In this document: positions 35,091 through 42,630 of the stretch, piece after piece
How positions within the stretch are numbered: the first letter of the stretch is position 1
How the letters are laid out: every line of letters begins with the position of its first letter
DNA from: Kitasatospora griseola
Lineage (GTDB): Bacteria; Actinomycetota; Actinomycetes; Streptomycetales; Streptomycetaceae
Direction: 5' to 3'
DNA: 64,000 nt
Assembly (NCBI RefSeq): GCF_014648555.1
Contig: NZ_BMRI01000027.1
Location: 1-64,000, forward strand
The notes under the pieces: generated by a model
Told to the model about the DNA's origin: nothing
Database searches by the model: none
Seen by the model: only the letters and a program-made list of their open reading frames with translations
Program-made: the position numbers and the translations under genes

Positions 35091-36590
35091 GTGACGAACG
35101 CGCAGACCCAGCCGGCCACCGAACCGGTCGAGGACGACATCGACTACGGCAAGGGCATCGACCCCGAGCGCCTTGAGCTGTGCCTGAGCGTGATCGCCGA
35201 GCTGGACGAGATCCACGTGGACCACCCGGACGCGATCCGGATCCGGATGGCCGTCGGCGGGATCTTCCGCACGCTCAAGCAGCGCCGCCGCCAGGAGACC
35301 CGGGCCCGCAAGACCGCCAACGACCGCGCGGTGACGTCCAGGACCGCGACCGGCGCGCCGGGCCGGATCGACGACGAGACGGCGGGTGCGTTCGGTCTGA
35401 CCACCGAGACCACCACCGAGCTGGCGGGGATCCTGGAGCGGGCCCGCTCCTGCTACATGTGCAAGCAGCGGTACACCGAGGTGGACGCGTTCTACCACCA
35501 GCTGTGCCGCAACTGCGCCGCGCTCAGCCGGCAGCGGCGGACCGCCCGCGCCGACCTGACCGGCAAGCGCGCACTGCTCACCGGCGGCCGCGCCAAGATC
35601 GGCATGTACATCGCGCTGTGCCTGCTGCGCGACGGCGCGCACACCACCATCACCACCCGCTTCCCGAACGACGCGATCCGCCGCTTCTCGGCGATGCCGG
35701 ACAGCGCCGACTGGATCCACCGCCTGAAGGTGGTCGGCATCGACCTGCGCGACCCGGCGCAGGTGATGGCGCTGGCCGACGAGGTCGCCGCGGACGGCCC
35801 GCTGGACATCCTGATCAACAACGCCGCGCAGACCGTGCGCCGCTCCCCCGCCGCCTACCGGGAGCTGCTCGCCGCCGAGTCGGCGCCGCTGCCCGCCGGG
35901 GCGCTGCCCGCCTCCACGGTGATCGGCCGGTTCGGCTCCGGCGCGGTGGACGTGCCGGCGCTGCCCGGGCAGAGCCGCAACGAGCAGCCCGTGGTGAGCG
36001 CCGAGGAGGTCACCGCGCTGGCGCTGGTGACGGGCTCGGCCTCGCCGGAGCGGATCGCCGCGGGCACCGCGATCGACGCCGGCGGCCTGGTGCCGGACCT
36101 GGCGGACACCAACAGCTGGGTGCAGACCGTCTCCGAGGTCGGCCCGATCGAGCTGCTGGAGGTGCAGCTCTGCAACTCCACCGCCCCGTTCATCCTGATC
36201 AGCCAGCTGCGCCCGGCGCTGGCCGCGTCCCCGGCGCGCCGCAAGTACGTGGTGAACGTGTCCGCGATGGAGGGCGTGTTCGACCGCGGCTACAAGGGCG
36301 CCGGCCACCCGCACACCAACATGGCGAAGGCCGCGCTGAACATGCTGACCCGCACCAGCGCGCAGGAGATGTTCGAGACCGACGGCATCCTGATGACCGC
36401 CGTCGACACCGGCTGGATCACCGACGAGCGCCCGCACCCGGACAAGATGCGCCTGCACGAGGAGGGCTTCCACGCCCCGCTCGACCTGGTGGACGGCGCG
36501 GCCCGGGTGTACGACCCGATCGTCCGCGGCGAGCTGGGCGAGGACCTGTACGGTTGCTTCCTGAAGGACTACCAGAAGGGCAAGTGGTGA
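35091..36590 (+). CDS. SDR-fold oxidoreductase with N-terminal helical region and zinc ribbon
   Basis: 499 residues. N-terminal about 110 residues are helical and charged. A CxxC...CxxC cluster follows (Cys121/Cys124 and Cys139/Cys142: CYMCKQRYTEVDAFYHQLCRNC), likely a zinc ribbon. The rest is a classical Rossmann SDR: KRALLTGGRAKIGMYIALCLL, DILINNAAQTVRRSP, and a catalytic region VVNVSAMEGVF, then HTNMAKAALNMLTR. The YxxxK motif is replaced by TNMAK, so the usual Tyr is missing while Lys is kept. A large insertion sits between the NNAA and Ser motifs. GTG 35091 has AGAGGA upstream. Its stop overlaps a Nudix gene (GTGA). Confidence 0.82.
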   Translation: MTNAQTQPATEPVEDDIDYGKGIDPERLELCLSVIAELDEIHVDHPDAIRIRMAVGGIFRTLKQRRRQETRARKTANDRAVTSRTATGAPGRIDDETAGAFGLTTETTTELAGILERARSCYMCKQRYTEVDAFYHQLCRNCAALSRQRRTARADLTGKRALLTGGRAKIGMYIALCLLRDGAHTTITTRFPNDAIRRFSAMPDSADWIHRLKVVGIDLRDPAQVMALADEVAADGPLDILINNAAQTVRRSPAAYRELLAAESAPLPAGALPASTVIGRFGSGAVDVPALPGQSRNEQPVVSAEEVTALALVTGSASPERIAAGTAIDAGGLVPDLADTNSWVQTVSEVGPIELLEVQLCNSTAPFILISQLRPALAASPARRKYVVNVSAMEGVFDRGYKGAGHPHTNMAKAALNMLTRTSAQEMFETDGILMTAVDTGWITDERPHPDKMRLHEEGFHAPLDLVDGAARVYDPIVRGELGEDLYGCFLKDYQKGKW

Positions 36591-37060
36591 CGGACGCTCA
36601 ACTCCCGGTCGGTCCGCACTCCCTGGCGCCGCTGGTCGGCGCGGGCGTGATCGTGCCGACCGGGGACGGCCGGGTGCTGATCGGACGGCGCACCACGGCC
36701 GGCGAGCCGCCGACCTGGAGCCTGCCGGGCGGCAAGGTCGACCACCCCGGCGAGTCGTTCGAGCAGGCCGCGGCCCGCGAGTTGGCCGAGGAGACCGGCA
36801 TCGTGCTGCCCGCCGGGCAGATGCGGGTGCTGGCGGTGCTGCTCGACCACGAGCTGGGCCGGACCAGGGTGACGGCGGCGGTGCTGGCCCCGCCGAGCCT
36901 GGCCGAGGCGCTGGTCACCGAGCCGCACGCGTGCGCCGGCTGGGAGCGCGTCCCGGTGGACGCGCTGCCCGAGCCGATGTTCTACCCGTCCGCCCAGGTG
37001 CTGGCCGCCTGGCTGCCCGAGTACCGCGCCCCGGGCGGCACCTGGTGCTACCCCGCCTGA
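36587..37060 (+). CDS. Nudix hydrolase
   Basis: 157 residues. The Nudix box is complete: GGKVDHPGESFEQAAARELAEETGI fits Gx5Ex7REUxEExGU. Preceding strand GAGVIVPTGDGRVLIGRRTTAGEPPTWSLPG is typical of 8-oxo-dGTPase or ADP-ribose/NADH-type enzymes; substrate cannot be told. The start GTG overlaps the SDR stop (GTGA), so the two proteins are probably made in fixed ratio and may share a pathway, perhaps nucleotide-cofactor repair. Confidence 0.92.
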   Translation: MTDAQLPVGPHSLAPLVGAGVIVPTGDGRVLIGRRTTAGEPPTWSLPGGKVDHPGESFEQAAARELAEETGIVLPAGQMRVLAVLLDHELGRTRVTAAVLAPPSLAEALVTEPHACAGWERVPVDALPEPMFYPSAQVLAAWLPEYRAPGGTWCYPA

Positions 37061-37077
37061 TGGCCGCCACGGCCGCC

Positions 37078-37090
37078 TGACGGGCCGTCA
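37078..37090. terminator. TGACGGGCCGTCA palindrome after the Nudix gene
   Basis: Perfect 13-base palindrome-type element in the 74-base gap between the Nudix gene and the convergent DUF6348 gene. Member of the recurring TGACGG..CGTCA set. Confidence 0.4.
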
Positions 37091-37134
37091 CGCCGCTCTG
37101 GCGGGTGGGGTGTCGTCTTGTCCGGCGGGCGCCG

Positions 37135-37926
37135 TCAGGCCCGCCTGGCGGCCCGCAGCGGGGCGCCGCGGCCCGTGCCCTCCCGCCGCACCAGCAGGAT
37201 GAAGGTCCGGGCCCAGGCCCGGCCGCCGGTCACCCGCGGCCAGTCCAGCCCGGCGAGCGCCGCGGACGCGGCGGCGTGCGGTGCGCCGTTCACCCGGACT
37301 TCGGCGGTCTGCTCGCCGTCCCCGCCGCCGAACAGCACCTTGATGCCGACGAGTTGGTCCCGGCCGAGGTCGCCGCCCAGCGCGGGGGCGAGGGCCGGCG
37401 GCAGCGGGTTGCGCACCAGCCAGTCCTGGACGGCGTGGTAGCGGGCGCCGGTGCCCCAGCCGACCACGCCACCGTGGATGGCGTGCCAGCCGGGCATGCC
37501 GTCCGGGTCGCGCGGGTCGAGGTGGCCGGCGAACCGGCCGTTGTGGGCGACGAGTTCGATCAGCGAGGCGCCGGTGGTGGCCGCCCACACCTCGATGCCG
37601 CGGCGCACCGGGTCCCGGTCGCCGTCGCCGATGCCGGTCACGCAGTCCCGGACGGCCGTCTCCGGACGGTCACGGTCCGCGAGGAACACCAAGTCCAAAT
37701 GGTGCGGATGCGGATCGTCCGATTCTGCGAGCCGGACCGCCATGCCTCCCGGCCCCCGGACCTCGACCCCGCCCTCCCCCTCGACCCGCCACGGCTCGCC
37801 GTGCAGTGCCGACAGTTCGTCTGCCACCGCACCCAACACGACCTGCGCGGACGGCCGTTCGGCGCTTCTCCCGGCGGCGGCCGGACCGGTCCCGGACCGG
37901 CCGCGCCGCCATGATCCCCATGCCAT
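37135..37926 (-). CDS. DUF6348 family protein
   Basis: 263 residues, soluble alpha/beta. Matches the DUF6348 pattern: a lipid-free N-terminus, [79 protein letters not shown], and AGLDWPR...ARTFILLVRR. Function unknown. ATG 37926 is favoured; a TACGGT -10-like hexamer ends about eight bases upstream and no Shine-Dalgarno is seen, so the mRNA may be leaderless. Confidence 0.8.
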   Translation of the reverse strand: MAWGSWRRGRSGTGPAAAGRSAERPSAQVVLGAVADELSALHGEPWRVEGEGGVEVRGPGGMAVRLAESDDPHPHHLDLVFLADRDRPETAVRDCVTGIGDGDRDPVRRGIEVWAATTGASLIELVAHNGRFAGHLDPRDPDGMPGWHAIHGGVVGWGTGARYHAVQDWLVRNPLPPALAPALGGDLGRDQLVGIKVLFGGGDGEQTAEVRVNGAPHAAASAALAGLDWPRVTGGRAWARTFILLVRREGTGRGAPLRAARRA

Positions 37927-38066
37927 GCGCACACCGTAGCCAGGTCCCGGTTTGCCGACAATGCGGATAACACTCGGGTTTGGCAGGTGGTCGGCGGCGT
38001 GCGGTATGTGTATCGTCGCAATGCGCTATCAGGGACTTACCGCGGGCAGCAGCTGGGGGCGGGCAA

Positions 38067-39755
38067 ATGGCGGTGCAACTACCATCGGGACTCAACGGGG
38101 TCATAGGCCTGCTCGGCGTACGGTTCCCCGGTGCCAATGAAGACGAACTGAACCAACTGGCCAGCCAGCTGGAGAAGTTCGCGAGTGCTCTGGACTCCGC
38201 CCAGATGGCGGCCGACCGGGCACTGACGATGCTTCACGAGGTCTACAAGGGCTCCTCGGCGGACCGACTGTCCGAGCTGTGGAGCACCATCACCAAGTAC
38301 TCCAAGGTGATCGTCGAGGCGTGCCAGACGATCGCCAAGGTGCTGCGCGCCGCAGCAGTGGTGATCGAGGTGGCGAAGACCCAGTCGATCGTCCAGCTCT
38401 TCTCCATCCAGGCGAGCCTGGCGGCGGCCTCGTCGACCGGCCCGTGGAGCACCGCGGCGGTGCTCCGGCTCGGCCGCGAGCTGATGAACCGGCTGCTGTC
38501 CGAGGCGGTCAGTCGGCTCGGCCACGCGCTGCTCCAGCCGATCGAGGACATGATCGTCAAGGCGGCGCAGCACATCGTGCCGACCCCGGCCAACAACTCC
38601 AACGGCCAGGGCTTCAACGTCGATCTCGCCCAGGTCGCCTCCTGCGCGGCCGACCTGCGCCGCGGCGCGGACGACATCGAGTCGCACGGCATGGACTTCA
38701 AGCGGATCGTGTCGGGCCTGAAGATGGGCGAGTCCGGCGACCCGTTCGGCAAGCTGGTGATCCAGGTCGCCCAGAAGATCCTGCAGACCATCGCCGAGGA
38801 CGTGCTCAAGCGCATCCTGGGCTCGTTCCGGGACACCGCCGGCAAGATGGACAAGCTGGCCGGCAACCTCAGCGAGAACGAGGCCAGCAACCGGACGTCG
38901 CTGAACAGCATCGCCTCCATGGTGGCGAACCCGCTCAGCCCGGACCTGTCGCCCGGCACCGGCCTCAACTCGGCCGGCACGCCCCGGATCGGCGGGGGCG
39001 GCGGCTCCTCGGACGCCGGGCTGGCCGCGTCGTTCGCCGCACTGTCGCCCAAGCTCGGCCCGGTCGGCGGCTCGTCCTCGCGCGGCGGCAGCGGCAGCGG
39101 GGTCAACACGCTGGGCCTGAAGGAGCCGAACCTCAAGGGCATCGGCGCCGCGCTCGGCGGCCACTCCGGTGGCGGCGGTGGCGGTGGCGGCGGTGGGGCG
39201 GACTCGCCCGGCGTCGGCGGAGCCGGAGCGGCCGGAGGCTTCGCCACCCGGCTCTCCCCGCCCGGCGGCAGCGGCTCCAAGACCGGCGCCATGCGCCTGG
39301 GCACCAGCCTGGAGGGCGACCACCACGAGGGCGTGTCGGGCGTCGGTTCCGGCTCGGGCTCCGGCGGCGGTACCGGCACCAGCACCGCAGGCCTGGCCGG
39401 CCGTCCCCCGATGGCCGGCGGCATGATGGGCGGAATGCACATGGCCGGCGGCGGCAGCTACGGCCCGGTCGGCGGCAGCGGCATCCGCGGCGCGCAGCGC
39501 CGCGGCGGCGGCGGCCAGGGCGGCAACGGCGGTGCGAACGGCAACGGCAGTGAGAACGGCGAGAACCCCGCCGACGGCGTGATCTCCGACGCGAGCGCGT
39601 CGGCCGCGCACTCCGCCCTGCAGCTCGGCCGGGTCGCCCCGGTCCGTCGCGAGCCCGGGGAGGAGCGCGCCGAGCGCGACGACCGCTACGACGACGACTT
39701 CGACGCGGACCTCACCGACCTCCCGGACTTCACCGAGTTCTCCGACCCCGCCTGA
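38067..39755 (+). CDS. CpnT-like WXG100-domain protein with glycine-rich tail
   Basis: 562 residues. The N-terminal part (about 1-290) is helical and matches the WXG100-like domain of CpnT-type type VII secretion substrates: MAVQLPSGLNGVIGLLGVRFPGANEDELNQLASQLEKF, YKGSSADRLSELWSTITKYSKV and VVIEVAKTQSIVQLFSIQA. The remaining 270 residues are Gly/Ser-rich, low complexity, with a (G)11 tract, Met-Gly motifs (GGMMGGMHMAGGG), a basic patch and a very acidic end (DDRYDDDFDADLTDLPDF). No toxin domain is present where CpnT-like proteins usually carry one. No ESX genes are adjacent. Confidence 0.78.
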   Translation: MAVQLPSGLNGVIGLLGVRFPGANEDELNQLASQLEKFASALDSAQMAADRALTMLHEVYKGSSADRLSELWSTITKYSKVIVEACQTIAKVLRAAAVVIEVAKTQSIVQLFSIQASLAAASSTGPWSTAAVLRLGRELMNRLLSEAVSRLGHALLQPIEDMIVKAAQHIVPTPANNSNGQGFNVDLAQVASCAADLRRGADDIESHGMDFKRIVSGLKMGESGDPFGKLVIQVAQKILQTIAEDVLKRILGSFRDTAGKMDKLAGNLSENEASNRTSLNSIASMVANPLSPDLSPGTGLNSAGTPRIGGGGGSSDAGLAASFAALSPKLGPVGGSSSRGGSGSGVNTLGLKEPNLKGIGAALGGHSGGGGGGGGGGADSPGVGGAGAAGGFATRLSPPGGSGSKTGAMRLGTSLEGDHHEGVSGVGSGSGSGGGTGTSTAGLAGRPPMAGGMMGGMHMAGGGSYGPVGGSGIRGAQRRGGGGQGGNGGANGNGSENGENPADGVISDASASAAHSALQLGRVAPVRREPGEERAERDDRYDDDFDADLTDLPDFTEFSDPA

Positions 39756-39764
39756 CCCACCACC

Positions 39765-39808
39765 CCAAGGGCCCCGCGCCCGGGCACCCGCCCGGCCGGG
39801 GCCCTTGG
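39765..39808. terminator. Terminator after the WXG100-like gene
   Basis: CCAAGGGCCCCG (39765-39776) and CGGGGCCCTTGG (39797-39808) pair over 12 bases with a 20-base loop, 9 bases after the stop. Confidence 0.8.
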
Positions 39809-39865
39809 CGTTGCCCGGCACTGTTTTTGACGGCACGTCGGTCGCCAACTAGCAAACCTCAGCAG

Positions 39866-40114
39866 CCCCAACAGTTCCCCATTCCTCCGCGCCGCTTCCC
39901 GCCCCCCTGCCCCATCTCCCCCACCCGCCCCAACAGTTCCTCCAGCCCCACCCCTCTGTTTCCTCCGTGCCACTTCCCGCCCCCTCCACGCAATTGGCGC
40001 CCCCGGCGCCCCATCACCCCCCGCCATCCACTTCCCACCCTCCTGTCCCATCTCCCCCACCCGCCCCAACAGTTCCCCCAGCCCCACCCTCCTGTTTCCT
40101 CCGTGCCACTTCCC
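39866..40114. repeat. Polypyrimidine minisatellite-like repeats
   Basis: C/T-rich + strand with very few G. The 13-mer CCCCAACAGTTCC starts at 39866, 39928 and 40064. A direct repeat of about 72 bases (39908-39979 and 40043-40114) has a period near 136. The period is not a multiple of three, so open frames across it are not conserved as protein. The complementary strand has many G runs with G-quadruplex potential. Confidence 0.75.
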
Positions 40115-40122
40115 TTGAATTG

Positions 40123-40134
40123 ACCGTGAACGGT
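40123..40134. promoter_or_regulatory. Palindrome upstream of the methyltransferase gene
   Basis: ACCGT-GA-ACGGT, perfect five-base arms with two-base spacer, overlapping a TTGACC -35-like hexamer (40120-40125) in an AT-richer patch. Possible operator or promoter for the gene at 40222. Confidence 0.4.
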
Positions 40135-40221
40135 AAACTTTCCCCCTTGGTGGTATGGACCACGAACGAAGGCGGTGGCTAGGGTCGATTTCGGCCCGCA
40201 CCCTCGAACCTGCGACGGGAC

Positions 40222-40770
40222 ATGTCCGTGACCGACACTCTGGCGGTGCCTGACACCGACGGCGCCCGCTACGAGGCCGACCGGCTCGATGCGACGGCCG
40301 CCTGGGTCGCCCGGCACCGTCCGCCCGGCAGTGGCTCGCTGGCCGAACTCGGCGCGCGCGACGGCGCGTTGACCGGTCGGCTGCTCAAGGCCGGCTACAC
40401 CGTGCACGCCGCCGAGCCCGATCCGGCGTTGCGTCAGCGCCTGCTCTCGGCGTTCGGCCGCCGCACCCGCCTGCGGCTGAGCGCGGCCGACCTGGCCGCC
40501 CCGCCGCCGGTACGCCGGCGCTTCGGGGCGGTGCTGCTGATCGAGGCCCTGCAGGCCGGCCAGGACCTGGAGCTGCTGCACGCTCTGCGCACCGACCTGC
40601 TGTTCGTCGCGCTCGCCCCGTCCGCCCTCGACGGGCGCCTGCGGCCCTGGCTGTCCGCCCAGCAGGGCTGGCTCCTGGTCGAGGAGATCGATCTCGCGGC
40701 CCCGCGCGCCACCGCCGCCTGCCGCCCGGCCCCGGGCAGCCGCGGCATCCTGCTCCGCCGCTCCGTCTGA
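40222..40770 (+). CDS. Class I SAM-dependent methyltransferase-like protein
   Basis: 182 residues. SAM-binding core: SLAELGARDGALTGRLLKAGYTVHAAEPDPALRQRLLSAFG, then strands FGAVLLIEALQAGQDLELLHAL and LLFVALAPSALDGRLRPWL. The fold resembles small NodS-like N-methyltransferases or metabolite methyltransferases. The motif I Gly pattern (GARDGALTG) is acceptable. Substrate unknown. Followed 37 bases later by a second methyltransferase on the same strand, so the two may form an operon. Confidence 0.75.
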   Translation: MSVTDTLAVPDTDGARYEADRLDATAAWVARHRPPGSGSLAELGARDGALTGRLLKAGYTVHAAEPDPALRQRLLSAFGRRTRLRLSAADLAAPPPVRRRFGAVLLIEALQAGQDLELLHALRTDLLFVALAPSALDGRLRPWLSAQQGWLLVEEIDLAAPRATAACRPAPGSRGILLRRSV

Positions 40771-40807
40771 CTCCCCGTCACCGCCGAACAGGAATACGCT
40801 GACCGTC

Positions 40808-41404
40808 GTGTCGATCTCCGGAACCGCCTCCTACGCCGACCGCGCCGCGCTGCCCGAACCGGTCGTCCGCGCCGTCGAGTTGGCCGAGCGTCTCGGCTTC
40901 GCCCAGTCCTGTCGCCCGGAGCACGGCCGGCTGCTCCAGGCGCTGGCGGCCGGCGCGGCGGACCGGATCGGTGAGACGGGCACCGGTTGCGGTGTCGGCC
41001 TGGGCTGGCTGCTGGCCGGGCGGCGGCCGGGGGTGCGGGTGGTGAGTGTCGAGCGGGAGGCCGAACGGGTCGCGGCCGTCCGGGAGTTGTTCGCCGACGT
41101 CCCCGACCTGGAGATCGTGCACGGCGACTGGACGGCGATCGCCGCGCACGGCCCGTTCGACCTGCTGGTGCTGGACGGCGGCGGCAACGGCAAGCAGTCC
41201 CCGCCCGCCGACCCGGACCTGCTGCTGACCGCGGCCGGCACCCTGGTGGTCGACGACCTGACGCCCCTCACCGCCTGGCCGCCGACCCACCAGGGCCGTC
41301 CGGACACCGGCCGCACCGCCTGGTACGACCATCCATCGCTGCTCACCACCGAGGTCCGGCTCGCCCCGGACCTCGCCACCCTGCTGGCCACCCGCCGCCC
41401 CTGA
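40808..41404 (+). CDS. O-methyltransferase-like protein
   Basis: 198 residues. Begins with a helix (VVRAVELAERLGFAQSCRPEHGRLLQALA), then motif I RIGETGTGCGVGLGWLLAG, the acidic loop VVSVEREAERVAAVRELFAD, VHGDWTAIAAHGPFDLLVLDGGG and VVDDLTPLTAWPP, as in class I O-methyltransferases similar to the catechol type. GTG 40808 has no ribosome site; a TACGCT -10-like hexamer ends nine bases upstream, so leaderless translation is plausible. Substrate unknown. Confidence 0.75.
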   Translation: MSISGTASYADRAALPEPVVRAVELAERLGFAQSCRPEHGRLLQALAAGAADRIGETGTGCGVGLGWLLAGRRPGVRVVSVEREAERVAAVRELFADVPDLEIVHGDWTAIAAHGPFDLLVLDGGGNGKQSPPADPDLLLTAAGTLVVDDLTPLTAWPPTHQGRPDTGRTAWYDHPSLLTTEVRLAPDLATLLATRRP

Positions 41405-41418
41405 GCGGCCGTCAGGAC

Positions 41419-42480
41419 TCAGTACCCGACGGCCTCCCGGAGCAGCAGCACGATGCCCTGGGTGAACCGGGTCGGCGCGTTGAACACCACCAGCTGGTTG
41501 ACGGCGCTGGGCATGCCGTAGGCGGCCTCGGTGCGGGCGCTCTCCAGCGGGAGGACGTGCTCCTCCAGGCGGTGCAGCGCGGCGGGCAGGTCGGGGACGA
41601 TCTTCTGTGCGCCGACGATCCAGATCGCACGGGCGGCGCCCCCGGTGTACGCGGGCAGTTGGCTGCCGCTGCCGGAGGCGACCACCAGGGAGCCGGTCTC
41701 GGTGAGCGCGGCGACGCTGCCGATCACCACGTCGGGGGTGGCGAGCAGGTGCCGGATCTCGTCGGCCTCGCTCTCCCGGTCCATGGTCAGCACCCGGGGC
41801 TTGACGGACCGGGGGTGGCGGTCGCCGTTGAGGTCGTCGTCGATGCCGGACAGCCGCAGCGTCTCGCTGGCCGTGGTGTAGACACTGGCCTTCTCCGCGA
41901 CGAGTTCCCGGACCCGGGCGCGGGCGGCTTCGGCGTCCGCCAGGATCTCCACGCCGAAGCCGCGGGCGGCGAGCGCGTCGGCCGTCCGCTCCAGGCGCTC
42001 CGCGGAGACCGGCTCGGTGTACTGGGCGGTCGGCGCCGCGGCCTGGTCGGGCGCGGACCCGGCGAGCGGGCTGGTGTCCAGGTAGCGGAGCTCGTAGACC
42101 CGCTCGGTGAACCGCCAGCCGTCCGGGGTGCGCCGGTAACGGTCGTGGTAGATCGCGTAGTTGAGACCCTGGATGCCGTTTCGCAGCCGGGCGATCTCGT
42201 GCATGTGGGCGCGGCCGGTGGCGGTGTCGCCGTCGATCACGATCGCGCCGGGGTGGGTGTTCTGCACGAAGAACTCCCACTGCTCCTGGAGCTTCTCGCC
42301 GCCGAGCCGGATCTGCTCGGGGCCGGTCAGCTCGATCGGGATGTTGGGCATCCGCAGCACGCCGTCCGCGGTGAACAGCGCGGCGAGCCGGGCCCGGTCC
42401 CGCATCATCGCCGCGTCGGTGAACTCGGCCTGCAGCGCCTGGATCTCGACGCGGTCGGCGGTCGCCTGAAAGGTGGTCAT
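41419..42480 (-). CDS. SnoaL-like / LUD-domain fusion protein
   Basis: 353 residues. Residues about 5-130 form a SnoaL-like (NTF2-fold) domain: [67 protein letters not shown]. Residues about 150-350 form a LUD domain, related to LutC/YkgG: GFGVEILADAEAARARVRELV, VIGSVAALTETGSLVVASGSG and IWIVGAQKIVPDLPAALHRLEEHVLPLESAR. LUD proteins are tied to L-lactate oxidation or related redox functions, but here there are no LutA/LutB neighbours. Start ATG 42480 has GGAG eight bases upstream. It is divergent from an ECF41 sigma factor and has an ECF41-like promoter. Confidence 0.85.
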   Translation of the reverse strand: MTTFQATADRVEIQALQAEFTDAAMMRDRARLAALFTADGVLRMPNIPIELTGPEQIRLGGEKLQEQWEFFVQNTHPGAIVIDGDTATGRAHMHEIARLRNGIQGLNYAIYHDRYRRTPDGWRFTERVYELRYLDTSPLAGSAPDQAAAPTAQYTEPVSAERLERTADALAARGFGVEILADAEAARARVRELVAEKASVYTTASETLRLSGIDDDLNGDRHPRSVKPRVLTMDRESEADEIRHLLATPDVVIGSVAALTETGSLVVASGSGSQLPAYTGGAARAIWIVGAQKIVPDLPAALHRLEEHVLPLESARTEAAYGMPSAVNQLVVFNAPTRFTQGIVLLLREAVGY

Positions 42481-42506
42481 CGGATTCTCCGTTCGTCTTC
42501 CTGACC

Positions 42507-42536
42507 AGTACGACAAGGCGGCCGCACGGAATGTGA
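42507..42536 (-). promoter_or_regulatory. ECF41-type promoter of the SnoaL-LUD gene
   Basis: On the - strand: TCACATTCC (-35, 42536-42528), 12-base spacer, TGTCGTACT (-10, 42515-42507). Nearly the same as the + strand element at 42552-42581. Known ECF41 promoters have a TGTCACA-type -35 and a CGTC -10. Confidence 0.65.
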
Positions 42537-42550
42537 GGCGGCGGCGCGAC

Positions 42551-42581
42551 GTCACATTCCGACCCGCTGCTCCGTCGTACC
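42551..42581 (+). promoter_or_regulatory. ECF41-type autoregulatory promoter of the sigma factor gene
   Basis: GTCACATTCC (42551-42560), 12-base spacer, CGTCGTACC (42573-42581). GTCACA and CGTC are separated by 16 bases, as in reported ECF41 promoters. It mirrors the promoter of the divergent gene, which suggests that the sigma factor controls both. Confidence 0.7.
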
Positions 42582-42630
42582 GATCGGGAGCCCGGGACCG
42601 GGCGCCGACCGACGAGGAGTGCGAGGCAGC

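Noticed and set aside
39686-40581. Two overlapping - strand frames with repeated GGK/GRVGEMGQ segments
   Set aside because: They arise from the polypyrimidine repeat; the repeat period is not a multiple of three and the two frames encode the repeats differently.
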